This document shows positions 28,465 through 36,959 of a stretch of 56,032 nucleotides of DNA, one piece after another. A program made the translations under genes and the position numbers. This DNA comes from Acetobacteraceae bacterium. GTDB taxonomy: Bacteria; Pseudomonadota; Alphaproteobacteria; Acetobacterales; Acetobacteraceae. The notes beneath the pieces are model-generated. The model ran no database searches and was not told the DNA's origin. It was given only the letters and a program-made list of their open reading frames with translations. Each line of letters opens with the position of its first letter. Positions within the stretch are counted from its first letter, which is position 1. Where the stretch lies: assembly GCA_947373495.1 (NCBI GenBank), contig CANBXZ010000005.1, positions 1 to 56,032 on the forward strand. The letters are read 5' to 3'.

Positions 28465-28992
28465 ATGGCCCGCCTTCCGTACAGCAATCCGAACGACCCC
28501 GAGCGCGCCGAGGCGGCCAAGGTTGTCACCGAAAGCCGCAAGAAGATCGGCCACCTGCACCGCATGCTGATGCACAGCCCGCCGCTCAGCATCGGCTGGA
28601 TTCAGTTCTGGGATGCGGTGCGCTGGAAGACCCAGCTTTCCGGCGCGCTGCGCGAACTCGTCATCTGCCAGGTCGCCGCTATCAACGGGGCGCAATATGA
28701 ATGGGCGGCGCATGCGCCGATTGGCCTGAAGGAAGGGCTGCGGCAGGAGCAGCTGGATGCGCTGCCGAACTGGGCGGACAAGCCCGCGCTGTGGACCGCC
28801 GCCGAAGCCGCCGCGCTGGGCCTGTGCGACGAGATGACGAAGAAGGTGCATGTGGCCGATGGCACCTTCGCCAAGGCCAAGGCGGCGCTGCCGGAACGCC
28901 ATGTGGTGGAGCTGGTGGTCACCATCGCCAGCTACAACTGCGTCTCCCGCGTGCTGGAGGCGCTGGAGATCAACGGGGCCGATCCGCTGTGA
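28465..28992 (+). CDS. Carboxymuconolactone decarboxylase (CMD) family protein
   Basis: 175 residues, ribosome site AGAGGAGAG before the ATG. The all-helical CMD block is SGALRELVICQVAAINGAQYEWAAHAPIG; the AhpD-type CxxC is absent, and QYEWxxH matches the non-thiol group related to gamma-carboxymuconolactone decarboxylase. Its TGA overlaps the next gene's GTG, so it is cotranslated with a ThDP enzyme. Role probably in catabolism; substrate unknown. Confidence 0.85.
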   Translation: MARLPYSNPNDPERAEAAKVVTESRKKIGHLHRMLMHSPPLSIGWIQFWDAVRWKTQLSGALRELVICQVAAINGAQYEWAAHAPIGLKEGLRQEQLDALPNWADKPALWTAAEAAALGLCDEMTKKVHVADGTFAKAKAALPERHVVELVVTIASYNCVSRVLEALEINGADPL

Positions 28993-30713
28993 CGCTGGCC
29001 GACGGTCGCAGCGCCGAAGGGCGCGGAGAGCTGGATCGGCCGGCCGTTCTCAACGGCGCTGAATGGCTGGTGCGCAGCCTGAAGGCCAGCGGTGTCGGGC
29101 ATTTCTTCTTCGTGGACGCCGTGCTGCGGCGTTCGCTGCTGGAGATGGAGCGCCTGGGCGTGCAGCCGGTGCTGGCGCATACCGAAAAGGCCGCCGTATA
29201 CATGGCGGATGCCTATGGCCGGGTTTCCGGCCGGCCCGGCGTGGTGGCGGCCCAGGCGGTGGGCACCGCCAACCTGGCGGCGGGGTTGCAGGACGCCTTT
29301 CTGGGCCGCTCCCCGGTGCTGGCGCTGACCGGCCACAAGGTGCAGGCCCAGCAGCATCGCAATGCCTACCAGGAACTGCATCATTGGCCGCTGTTCGCGC
29401 CGGTCACCAAGCATTCGGCGCTGTGCGACACCGCCGAGGACCTGGCCCGGCAGTTCCGCCAGGTGTGGAGTGCGGCGGTTTCAGTGCCGGCGCGGCCGGT
29501 GCACCTCGACCTCAACGGCCTGATGGGCGAGTTCGTCGAGACCAGCGAAACCGCGGTGCCGCCGGCTGCCCTGGGCGAATGGCGGATGCCGCTGCACCGG
29601 CCGGTGGCGGCCGCCGAGGAGGTGGCGCGCGCCGCGCGGGCGCTGCTTGCCGCCGGCCGGGTCTGCATCGTGGCCGGTGACGGCGCGGCGCTTTCCGGCT
29701 GCGGCGCGGAAGTGCTGGCCCTGGCGGAGCTGTTGCAGGCGCCCATCGCCACCAGCCTGGGCGCGCGCGGCTTCATTGCCACCACCCATCCGCTGGCGGT
29801 GGGGGTGGTGGGCAACTACTCGGCGCCACCGGCCAACCAGGTGGTGTGCGCGGCGGAGCTGGTGTTCTTCATCGGCTGCGACACCGGCGACCAGGTGACG
29901 CATACTTGGCGCGTGCCGGCCATCGGCACCCGTGTGGTGCAACTGGACGCCGACCCGCTGGAATTCGAACGCAGCTACGCCACCGAAGCCACCATGCTGG
30001 GCGACCCGAAGGCCACCCTGCAGGCGCTGCTGGCGGTGCTGGGCCGCCCGGTGCGCGATGGCACCTACCTGGCCGAAGCCCAGGCCAGCATGGCGGCGTG
30101 GCGGCGGGACATGGCGCCCCGACTGACCAGCGATGCCGTGGCGATCGACCCGGCGCGGCTCTGCGCCGAGATCACCGCGGCGCTGCCGGCGGACGGCATA
30201 TTGGTGGCGGATACCGGCTATTCCGGCATCTGGACCGGCACGCTGATCGACTTCAACGGCGCGGGGCAAACCTATCTGCGTGCCGCCGGCTCGCTGGGCT
30301 GGGCCTTCCCGGCCTCGCTGGGCGCCAAGTGCGCGGCGGGCGACCGCAAGGTGGTGTGCTGGACCGGGGATGGCGGCTTCTACTACCACCTGCCGGAGCT
30401 GGAGACGGCGCGGCGGCTGGGCATTGCGGTGACGGTGGTGGTCAACAACAACTCCGGCTTCGGCCAGGGCTGGCCGAACTACCTGAAGCAGGCCGGCAAT
30501 CGCCCGAAGGCGGCCGAGCAGGTGCTGCGCTTCGGCCCGACCAACTTCGCCGAGGTAGCGCGCAGCTTCGGCCTGAAGGGCATTCGGGTGGAGCACCCGA
30601 GCCAGATCGCCGGCGCGCTGCGCGAGGCGATGGCTGCCAATGAGACCGTGGTGGTGGATGTCGCGACCGAGATCGAGGCCCGCGCCCCGGAGCCTTGGAC
30701 CCCTGGCGCCTGA
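28989..30713 (+). CDS. Thiamine diphosphate-dependent enzyme, acetolactate synthase-like
   Basis: 574 residues from GTG 28989 (GTGA overlap with the CMD gene). Three-domain ThDP enzyme: N-terminal Pyr domain with the activating Glu in AHTEKAAVYMADAYGR, central domain with IATSLGARGFIATTHPLAVG, C-terminal PP domain with metal/ThDP motif GDGGFYYHLPELETARRLG and VVNNNSGFGQ. It resembles acetolactate synthase, oxalyl-CoA decarboxylase and benzoylformate decarboxylase; no regulatory subunit gene is present, so a catabolic decarboxylase or lyase is more likely than amino-acid synthesis. Confidence 0.87.
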   Translation: MTLADGRSAEGRGELDRPAVLNGAEWLVRSLKASGVGHFFFVDAVLRRSLLEMERLGVQPVLAHTEKAAVYMADAYGRVSGRPGVVAAQAVGTANLAAGLQDAFLGRSPVLALTGHKVQAQQHRNAYQELHHWPLFAPVTKHSALCDTAEDLARQFRQVWSAAVSVPARPVHLDLNGLMGEFVETSETAVPPAALGEWRMPLHRPVAAAEEVARAARALLAAGRVCIVAGDGAALSGCGAEVLALAELLQAPIATSLGARGFIATTHPLAVGVVGNYSAPPANQVVCAAELVFFIGCDTGDQVTHTWRVPAIGTRVVQLDADPLEFERSYATEATMLGDPKATLQALLAVLGRPVRDGTYLAEAQASMAAWRRDMAPRLTSDAVAIDPARLCAEITAALPADGILVADTGYSGIWTGTLIDFNGAGQTYLRAAGSLGWAFPASLGAKCAAGDRKVVCWTGDGGFYYHLPELETARRLGIAVTVVVNNNSGFGQGWPNYLKQAGNRPKAAEQVLRFGPTNFAEVARSFGLKGIRVEHPSQIAGALREAMAANETVVVDVATEIEARAPEPWTPGA

Positions 30714-30750
30714 TCGCTGAAGGGCCGCAGGGCCCGGAGGCGTGAATCAG
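30708..30750. repeat. Divergent relative of the REP-like palindrome
   Basis: CGCCTGATCGCTGAAGG at the left and GAGGCGTGAATCAGTCGC at the right keep the layout of the repeat family with compensatory changes (arms CTGAT and ATCAG). It overlaps the stop codon of the ThDP gene. Confidence 0.5.
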
Positions 30751-30781
30751 TCGCCCCGAACGAAGTGAGGAAACAACGCAG

Positions 30782-31741
30782 ATGGCACGCGTAGCAGTGA
30801 TCGGCGCCGGCACCATGGGCCATGCCCTGGCGCTGGTCTTCGCCCTGGGTGGGCATCAGGTGCGGCTGACCGACAGCAGCGAGAAGACCCTGGCCCGCGC
30901 CCAGGGGCTGATGGAAAAGGCCCTGGCCACGCTGGTGGCGAATGGCGAGGCGCCAGCCGAATGGACCAGCGCCCACCTGGCGCAGGCGGTGACGCGCCAT
31001 GCCGACCTGGGCGAATGCGTCGATGGCGCCGAGGTGATCGTGGAAGCGATCATCGAAGTGCCGGAAGCCAAGCGCACGCTGTATGCGCAGCTGGAGCAAC
31101 TGGCGCCGAAGGATGCGGTGATCGCCAGCAACACCAGCCAGCTGGACGTGTTCCCGCTGATCCCGGAAAGCCTGCAATCCCGCAGCCTGATCGCGCATTG
31201 GTACACCCCGCCCTACCTGGTGGACCTGGTGGACGTGATCCCCGGGCCCAGCTGCGAGCCGGCGCTGGTGGACAAGGTGCACACCATGCTGGCCGAGATG
31301 GGCAAGCAGCCGCTGCGGCTGCGCAAGTTCGTGCCGGGCTATGTCGCCAACCGCATCCAGGGCGCCATCGGTGCCGAGGTGCAGTACTTGCTGGAGGAAG
31401 GTGTCGCCTCGGCCGAGGAGATCGACGCCGCCATCATCCATGGCCTGGCGCTGCGGCTGCCGATTTTGGCGGTGTTCGCCAAGGCGGACTTCACCGGCCT
31501 GGCGCTGAGCCAGTCCATCCTGGCCAATGGCAGCTACACGCCGCCGCCGCCGCGGCGCAAATCCGCGGCGCTGGACAAGCTGGTGGCGGCAGGCCGCACC
31601 GGCGTGCTGGCCGGCGCCGGCTACTACGACTGGGACGCGGATGCGGAAAAGCTGTTCGAGGAGCGTGACCGCAAGCTGATCGCGCTGAAGCAGGCGCTGC
31701 GCCAGATCGGCACCATGGCAGGGCTGGAGCGCGGCAAATGA
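30782..31741 (+). CDS. 3-hydroxyacyl-CoA dehydrogenase family protein
   Basis: 319 residues. N-terminal NAD domain with VAVIGAGTMGHALALVFALGG, then ADLGECVDGAEVIVEAIIE, VIASNTSQLDVFPL, and the catalytic His in SRSLIAHWYTPPYLVDLVDVI, where most family members have HFFNP or HWFNP. C-terminal helical domain follows (PGYVANRIQGAIGAEV). Oxidises a 3-hydroxy acid or acyl-CoA; the altered HWYTPP suggests an unusual substrate. ATGA overlap with the next SDR gene. Confidence 0.87.
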   Translation: MARVAVIGAGTMGHALALVFALGGHQVRLTDSSEKTLARAQGLMEKALATLVANGEAPAEWTSAHLAQAVTRHADLGECVDGAEVIVEAIIEVPEAKRTLYAQLEQLAPKDAVIASNTSQLDVFPLIPESLQSRSLIAHWYTPPYLVDLVDVIPGPSCEPALVDKVHTMLAEMGKQPLRLRKFVPGYVANRIQGAIGAEVQYLLEEGVASAEEIDAAIIHGLALRLPILAVFAKADFTGLALSQSILANGSYTPPPPRRKSAALDKLVAAGRTGVLAGAGYYDWDADAEKLFEERDRKLIALKQALRQIGTMAGLERGK

Positions 31742-32502
31742 TCACCTACGACCTGAAGGGCAAGACCGCGCTGGTCACCGGCGGGGCTTCCGGCATCGGC
31801 CTGGCCTGCGTGACGCTGCTGGCGAAATCCGGCTGCAAGGTGGCGATCAACCACCTGGCCGACGACCCGCGCGGGCCGGAGCAGGTGGAGCGCCTGACCA
31901 ACATGGGCTTCGATGTCATCGGCGCGCCGGGCAATGTCGGCAAGGCGGGCGACTGCGAGGCGATGGTGGCGCAGGCCATCACCGATCTCGGCCGGCTGGA
32001 CTTCCTGGTGAACAATGCCGGCACGCCGGGCACCAGCACCAGCATCGCGCCGCGCGAATGGGACCGCATGACCGAGGAGCTGTGGGATGCGGTGGTGGAG
32101 GTGAACCTGAAGGGCGTGTTCCGCTGCACCAAGGCGGCCGCGGCGGCGCTGAAGGCCGCGCATGGCGCCGTTGTCAGCACCGCCAGCATCAGCGGCTTCG
32201 ACGCCGCCGGCTCCTCCATGGCCTATGGCAGCACCAAGGCCGGCGTCATCAGCCTGACCAAGAACTTCGCCCGCGCGCTGGGCCCGGAAGCCCGCGCCAA
32301 CGCCATCGCGCCCGGTGCGGTGGACAGCACCTGGGCGATCCAGTGGAGCAATGAGCAGCGCGCCGGCTCCATCGACAAGGCGCTGCTGAAGCGCCGCTGC
32401 ACGCCGGAGGACCTGGCCGAGGTGGTGGTGTTCCTGCTGGCCGGCGCCGCCATGGTCACCGGCCAGACCGTGGTGGTGGATGGCGGGCTGACGCTGGCGT
32501 AG
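31738..32502 (+). CDS. Short-chain dehydrogenase/reductase (SDR)
   Basis: 254 residues, classical SDR. Cofactor motif VTGGASGIGLA, NNAG at the beta-4 strand, Ser in STASISGFDAAGSS, YxxxK as AYGSTKAG, and the C-terminal GQTVVVDGG. NAD(P)-dependent alcohol/ketone oxidoreductase; similar to 3-oxoacyl-ACP reductases but probably catabolic here. Translationally coupled to the upstream dehydrogenase by ATGA. Ends in TAG. Confidence 0.9.
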   Translation: MITYDLKGKTALVTGGASGIGLACVTLLAKSGCKVAINHLADDPRGPEQVERLTNMGFDVIGAPGNVGKAGDCEAMVAQAITDLGRLDFLVNNAGTPGTSTSIAPREWDRMTEELWDAVVEVNLKGVFRCTKAAAAALKAAHGAVVSTASISGFDAAGSSMAYGSTKAGVISLTKNFARALGPEARANAIAPGAVDSTWAIQWSNEQRAGSIDKALLKRRCTPEDLAEVVVFLLAGAAMVTGQTVVVDGGLTLA

Positions 32503-32520
32503 CGCCGCCGCGTGGTGGCG

Positions 32521-32910
32521 CTAGTCCAGCGCCGCCACGCATTCGATCTCCAGCAGGAAATCCGGCATCGGCAGCGCCACCACCACGCTGGTGGTGCGCG
32601 CCGGCAGGTGCTCGGCCGGGAAGGCGGCGGCGTAGAGCCGGTTCATCTCCCGCACGTCGCTGGCGCGGGTCAGCAGCACATTGGTCTTCACCACCCGGCT
32701 GAGGTCGGTGCCGGCCTGGGCCAGCACGGCGGCCAGGTTGGTCATCACCTGGGCGAATTGCCCGGCGAAATCCCCGGTGGCGATGCCGCCCTGCGGGTCC
32801 AGCGGTGCCACGCCGGAAACATGCAGCGTGGTGCCATGCCGCACCGCCAGCGACAGCGGTGGGTATTTGCGGCCATCCCGCGGGGGGCCGAAGCGTTCGA
32901 TGTCCGCCAT
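32521..32910 (-). CDS. RidA/YjgF/YER057c family protein, copy 1
   Basis: 129 residues from the ATG at 32910, preceded by GGAAGAA. Contains GTTLHVSGVAPLDPQG, VLAQAGTDLSRVVKTNVLLT, and the C-terminal ARTTSVVVALPMPDFLLEIECVAALD. The Arg in the ARTT block is the carboxylate-binding Arg used in enamine/imine deamination. Divergent from the M20 amidase gene 78 bp away and convergent with the SDR gene. May remove reactive imines made by amino-acid or amide catabolism. Confidence 0.87.
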   Translation of the reverse strand: MADIERFGPPRDGRKYPPLSLAVRHGTTLHVSGVAPLDPQGGIATGDFAGQFAQVMTNLAAVLAQAGTDLSRVVKTNVLLTRASDVREMNRLYAAAFPAEHLPARTTSVVVALPMPDFLLEIECVAALD

Positions 32911-32987
32911 GCTGAATTCTTCCTCGGGGTCTTGCGTGAAGCCGCTGCTGCGCCGCACCATCGGGGCCGAGCCAGTGGAAAGCGACC

Positions 32988-34190
32988 ATGCCGCAGATTG
33001 ATGCCGACCGTTTCCTGCAAGACCTGAACGATCTGCGCAAGATCGGCGAATACAAGACCGGCGTGCACCGCCCGACCTATTCCCCGCAGGACATGGAAAG
33101 CCGCCGCTGGCTGATGGACCGCCTGGCGGAATGCGGGCTGGAACCCAGCATCGACGGCATCGGCAATGTCTATGGCCGCCACAAGGGCAATGGCCCGCAT
33201 CTGCTGGTGGGCAGCCACATCGAAACCCAGAACCAGGCCGGCTGGCTGGATGGCGCGCTGGGCGTGGTGGCCGGCGTGGCGCTGGCCCGCGCCGGGCTGC
33301 CGGTGGATGTCTGTGCCTTCGCCGATGAGGAAGGCCATTTCGAAGGCGGCTTCCTCGGCAGCCGCAGCATCATCGGCGAGCTTTCGGAAGCCGAGATCGA
33401 CCGCAGCCGCAGCCGCAACGACGGCCAGCCGCTGCGCGACGCCCTGGCCGCCGCCGGGCTGGCCGGCAAGCCGCGGATGCAGCTGGAGCCCGGCCGCCAC
33501 AAGGGCTTCTTCGAGATGCATATCGAACAGGGTACCCAGTTGGAGAGCGCCGGCCTGCGCCTTGGCGTGGTGACCGGCATCGTCGCCATCTGGCAGTGGC
33601 AACTGCGCTTCCAGGGCCAGCAGGACCACGCCGGCGGCACCACCATGGCCGAACGCCGCGACGCCGGGCTTTCGGCGGTGCGGCTGCTGGCCGCGATCGA
33701 CCAGGAATTCCCCCGCGTCTGCGGCCCGCGCAGCGTCTGGACCACCGGGCATATTGCGCTGAAGCCGGGCGCGCCCAGCATCATCCCCGGCGAGGCCGAG
33801 GTGCTGTTCCAGTTCCGCGACGTGGAGGTGCCGGTGCTGGAACGCCTGGAAGCCACGCTGCGCAGCCTGGTGAACGAGAGCAACCGGCGGGAGAAATGCC
33901 CGGCGACGCTGAGCCAGATGAGCCGCGCCACCCCCGCCATCTGCGACCCGGCGATGATGGCGGCGATGGAAGCGGCGGCGAGCCAGCACGCCGCCGGCCT
34001 GTGGCAGCGCATGCCCAGCGGGGCCGGGCACGACGCGCAGTACATCGCCAAGCGCATGCCGGCGAGCATGCTGTTCGTGCCCAGCATCGGCGGTATCAGC
34101 CACCACTGGGCCGAGGACACCAAGGAGGCCGACCTGGCGCTGGGCTGCCAGGTGCTGGCCGATGCGGCGGAGAAGTACCTGGCCGGTTAG
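32988..34190 (+). CDS. M20 family hydantoinase/carbamoylase-type amidase
   Basis: 400 residues. Zinc-dependent hydrolase of the N-carbamoyl-L-amino-acid hydrolase / allantoate amidohydrolase / ureidopropionase group. Metal-site blocks: GSHIETQNQAGWLDGALGV (near 72-90; the common form is GSHLDTxxxGGxFDG, so HxD is HxE here), FADEEGHFEGGFLGS, FFEMHIEQG, and PSGAGHDAQ. The dimer-domain Arg/Asn region is present. Sits with hydantoinase and RidA genes, fitting a hydantoin/ureide route: HyuAB opens the ring and this enzyme removes carbamoyl. Ends in TAG. Confidence 0.87.
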   Translation: MPQIDADRFLQDLNDLRKIGEYKTGVHRPTYSPQDMESRRWLMDRLAECGLEPSIDGIGNVYGRHKGNGPHLLVGSHIETQNQAGWLDGALGVVAGVALARAGLPVDVCAFADEEGHFEGGFLGSRSIIGELSEAEIDRSRSRNDGQPLRDALAAAGLAGKPRMQLEPGRHKGFFEMHIEQGTQLESAGLRLGVVTGIVAIWQWQLRFQGQQDHAGGTTMAERRDAGLSAVRLLAAIDQEFPRVCGPRSVWTTGHIALKPGAPSIIPGEAEVLFQFRDVEVPVLERLEATLRSLVNESNRREKCPATLSQMSRATPAICDPAMMAAMEAAASQHAAGLWQRMPSGAGHDAQYIAKRMPASMLFVPSIGGISHHWAEDTKEADLALGCQVLADAAEKYLAG

Positions 34191-34248
34191 AGCAAAGGCC
34201 GGCAGGGCTGCGTCACCGGGCGGCAGAACGTGCCCGCTGACGGGCTCT
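34188..34248. terminator. Bidirectional hairpin spanning two convergent stop codons
   Basis: CGTCA (34211-34215) pairs with TGACG (34238-34242) with an inner CGGGC/GCCCG. The outer TAGAGC (34188-34193) and GCTCTA (34243-34248) also pair, and each contains the TAG stop of one of the convergent genes. Likely a shared terminator, though without a T-run. Confidence 0.55.
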
Positions 34249-35026
34249 AGCCGAGGAACTGCAAATCCGCGTCCACCGCCAGCGCCTGGCCGCTGATGGT
34301 GGCGCCGAATGGGCTGCACAGGTACAGCGCCATGTTGGTGATGTCGTGCGGCGTGACGTAGCTGTGCATCGAGGAAGCCTTCAGCAACTCCGCCTCCTGC
34401 TCGGCGAAGGAAACTCCCTTGGCCTGGGCCTTGGCCTCGATGACGCGGCGAATGCGGTCCCCGGCCACCAGCCCGGGCAGGATGGCGTTCACCCGGATGT
34501 TGTCGGGCCCCAGTTCAATGGCCAGCGACTTGGTGAAGCCCACCACGCCCCACTTGGCCGCGGCATAGGGGCTGCGCAGCGGAAAGCCGAAGCGCCCGGC
34601 CGCCGAGCTGAGGTTGATGATGCTGCCGCCACCGGCCGCGCGCAGCGCCGGCACCGCCATGCGGGCGCAGTGGAACATGCTTTCCACGTCGATCTTCAGG
34701 GTGCGGGTCAACTGGTCCGGCGCCACATCCTCCACCCGCGCGGTGGGGCCGGCGATGCCGGCATTGTTCACCAGCACGTCGAGGCCGCCCAGATGCGCCA
34801 GCGCGGCGGTCATGAAGCCCTCGCATTCCGCGGTGCTTTCCATGTCGGCGAACATGGCCGGGTGCGGGCAGCTGGCCAGGGCTTCCCGGTCCACGTCGCA
34901 GACGAAGACGCGGGCGCCGCAAGCGGCGAAGCTGTCGGCCATCACCCGGCCGATGCCACCGGCGCCGGCGGTAATGGCCACGCGCAGGCCGTCCAGCCGC
35001 ACGGTAAGGGGCGAGTTGTTGCCCAT
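34247..35026 (-). CDS. Short-chain dehydrogenase/reductase (SDR)
   Basis: 259 residues from the ATG at 35026 (MGNNSPLTVRL), with GGAA upstream; the longer frame to 35323 has repeat-derived sequence and is unlikely. Cofactor motif ITAGAGGIGRVMA (TAG in place of TGG), NNAG, Ser in NLSSAAGRFG, YxxxK as SPYAAAKWG, and a LPGLVAGDRIRR loop. Usual SDR C-terminus is GxxxxVDGG; here it is SGQALAVDADLQFLG. Substrate unknown. Confidence 0.88.
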   Translation of the reverse strand: MGNNSPLTVRLDGLRVAITAGAGGIGRVMADSFAACGARVFVCDVDREALASCPHPAMFADMESTAECEGFMTAALAHLGGLDVLVNNAGIAGPTARVEDVAPDQLTRTLKIDVESMFHCARMAVPALRAAGGGSIINLSSAAGRFGFPLRSPYAAAKWGVVGFTKSLAIELGPDNIRVNAILPGLVAGDRIRRVIEAKAQAKGVSFAEQEAELLKASSMHSYVTPHDITNMALYLCSPFGATISGQALAVDADLQFLG

Positions 35027-35078
35027 GGGGTGGTTCCTTCCCTGTCGTGCCGCCAGCTTACGGCAGGATGCCGGGCGC

Positions 35079-35120
35079 GAACATCGGGGCGGGAACATCG
35101 GGGCGCGAACATCGGGGGGC
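35079..35120. repeat. 14-nt tandem repeat, three copies
   Basis: GAACATCGGGGCG-type units begin at 35079, 35093 and 35107. They lie in the 172-bp divergent spacer between the SDR gene and the SPFH operon, 79 bp before the SPFH start. Confidence 0.85.
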
Positions 35121-35198
35121 GCGCCGGCAACAAGGCCGTGCCGCAATGCCGGCCGGCGTGGTACAAGCGGCGTAACGACACCCAGGCGGGGCACCGGC

Positions 35199-36167
35199 AT
35201 GTTCAGCAATACCGAAGTCGTTCTGGTCGTATTGGTGGGGTTGGCGGTGCTCACCGCCTTCAAGGGCATCCGCACCGTGCCCCAGGGCCAGGTCTGGACC
35301 GTGGAGCGCTTCGGCGCCTTCACCCGGCTGTTGCAGCCCGGCCTGAACTTCCTGGTGCCCTACATGGACCAGATCGGCCGCAAGCTGAACGTGCAGGAAG
35401 TGGTGCTGGATATTCCGGAACAATCCGTCATCACCAAGGACAATGCCAGCGTCGCGGTGGACGGCATTGTCTATTACCGGGTGATGGACCCCGCCAAGGC
35501 GGCCTATGCGGTGCAGAACCTGCAACAGGCGCTGACCAGCCTGGCCATGACCAACATCCGCGCCGTGATCGGCGAGATGGACCTGGACAGCACGCTGTCC
35601 GGCCGCGAACAGATCAACTCCTCCCTGCTGCGCATCCTGGATGGCGCGACCGAGCCCTGGGGTGTGAAGGTCAGCCGGGTGGAACTGCGCAAGGTGGAAC
35701 CGCCGGAGACCCTGGTGCGGGCGATGAACCTGCAGATGACCGCCGAGCGCGAGCGCCGCGCCAGCGTGATGCGGGCGGAAGGCGAAAAGCAGGCCCTGGT
35801 GCTGCAGGCGGAAGGCCGCCAGCAATCCGCGATGCGCGACGCCGAGGCGCGCGAGCGCCTGGCCGAAGCCGAGGCCAAGGCCACCCGCCTGGTGGCGGAT
35901 GCCGCCTCCGGCGCCGGCGAGGCGGCGCTGCGCTACTTCATCAGCGACCGCTATGTGCGCGCGTTCGAGGCCCTGGCCGGCAACCCCAACAGCAAGCTGG
36001 TGGTGGTGCCGATGGAAGCCGCCGGCCTGGTGGGCGGCATTACCGCGGCGCTGCAGATGCTGAAGCCCTCCGGCCCCGCCGGCACCGCGCCGCCGGCACC
36101 TCACCAGCCGATGCCGCCCCCCGCGCCCGGCCCTGGCACGGGGAGCAACCCATGGAACCCGGCCTGA
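35199..36167 (+). CDS. SPFH/Band 7 (stomatin/prohibitin-like) membrane protein
   Basis: 322 residues from ATG 35199. One N-terminal membrane helix (about 5-21), then the SPFH domain with TVPQGQVWTVERFGAFTRLLQPGLNFLVP, ITKDNASVAVDGIVYYRV and LRKVEPPETLVRAMN, a coiled-coil (flotillin-like) region rich in Ala/Glu/Arg (about 180-245), and a Pro-rich tail. It resembles QmcA/slipin proteins that organise membrane microdomains. It overlaps the NfeD gene by 16 bases, the classic SPFH-NfeD pair. Confidence 0.93.
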   Translation: MFSNTEVVLVVLVGLAVLTAFKGIRTVPQGQVWTVERFGAFTRLLQPGLNFLVPYMDQIGRKLNVQEVVLDIPEQSVITKDNASVAVDGIVYYRVMDPAKAAYAVQNLQQALTSLAMTNIRAVIGEMDLDSTLSGREQINSSLLRILDGATEPWGVKVSRVELRKVEPPETLVRAMNLQMTAERERRASVMRAEGEKQALVLQAEGRQQSAMRDAEARERLAEAEAKATRLVADAASGAGEAALRYFISDRYVRAFEALAGNPNSKLVVVPMEAAGLVGGITAALQMLKPSGPAGTAPPAPHQPMPPPAPGPGTGSNPWNPA

Positions 36168-36580
36168 TCTGGGTTCTGGGCGGCCTGCTGCTGCTGGGGG
36201 CGGAACTGGCGCTGCCCGGCATTTTCCTGCTTTGGGTCGGCCTGGCGGCTATCGGCACCGGGCTGTTCGTGCTGCTGGCGGCGCCGCCGTTCTGGCAAAC
36301 CGCGGTGGCCTTCGTGCTGCTGTTGGCGGCCGGCATCGCCCTGGCCATGCGGCTGAAGCGTGCGCCGCGTGCCCTGCCGGTGCTGAACACCCCGGATGCC
36401 GGCCTGGTCGGCCGCCATGGCGTGCTGCTGCCGGCCGAAGGGCCTCAGGCGCGGGTGCGCGTGGGCGACAGCGAATGGGCGGCTCGGCTGACCCGCCACG
36501 CCGTGGCCAGCCCCGGCGACGCGGTGCGGGTGGAGGCGGTGGATGGCACCACGCTGGTGGTGCGCCCGCTGGGGGCTTGA
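36152..36580 (+). CDS. NfeD-like membrane protein (short form)
   Basis: 142 residues. Two or three membrane helices in the first 70 residues (LIWVLGGLLLLGAELALPG, LLWVGLAAIGTGLFVLLA, FVLLLAAGIALAM) followed by a C-terminal OB-fold domain starting near DAGLVGRHGVLLPAEG and ending VEAVDGTTLVVRPL. Lacks the ClpP-like protease domain of long NfeD. Partner of the SPFH protein encoded just before it. Confidence 0.9.
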   Translation: MEPGLIWVLGGLLLLGAELALPGIFLLWVGLAAIGTGLFVLLAAPPFWQTAVAFVLLLAAGIALAMRLKRAPRALPVLNTPDAGLVGRHGVLLPAEGPQARVRVGDSEWAARLTRHAVASPGDAVRVEAVDGTTLVVRPLGA

Positions 36581-36602
36581 ACCCTGGCGCCTGGGGCGCA
36601 AC

Positions 36603-36959
36603 ATGCCGAATATGGAAAACGATCCATTTGGTGGGCCTCGCCGCCCGCCCGTGCTGGACATGACCCTGGACGGCCAGTTCCGCGCCCCGCCGCAGCCTGG
36701 CCCGCAGCCGCCGCGGGGCTGGCTGGACCGTGCCCTGGGCAAGGTCGGCGGGCTGGCGTTGCTGCTCGCGCTGGGTGCCGGCGGGCTGCTGTTGGCTTCC
36801 CTGGCCATCGTGGCCATTGGCGTGCTGCTGCCGGTGGTGCTGGTGGCCGGGCTGGTGGGCGCTGGCGCGCTGTGGTGGAAACTGCGCCGGGCCGGCTTTC
36901 GCATGCAGGGCGGTGGCCCCGGCGGCCGGCGCATGCGCTTCGTGGTGGTGCGGCGCTGA
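36603..36959 (+). CDS. Hypothetical small membrane protein
   Basis: 118 residues from ATG 36603, 22 bp after the NfeD gene. A Pro-rich N-terminus, then a long hydrophobic stretch (about 47-90) that could hold two membrane helices, and a basic C-terminus (GGPGGRRMRFVVVRR). I recognise no family. Its position suggests cotranscription with the SPFH-NfeD pair. Its TGA overlaps a possible CTG start of the next gene. Confidence 0.65.
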   Translation: MPNMENDPFGGPRRPPVLDMTLDGQFRAPPQPGPQPPRGWLDRALGKVGGLALLLALGAGGLLLASLAIVAIGVLLPVVLVAGLVGAGALWWKLRRAGFRMQGGGPGGRRMRFVVVRR

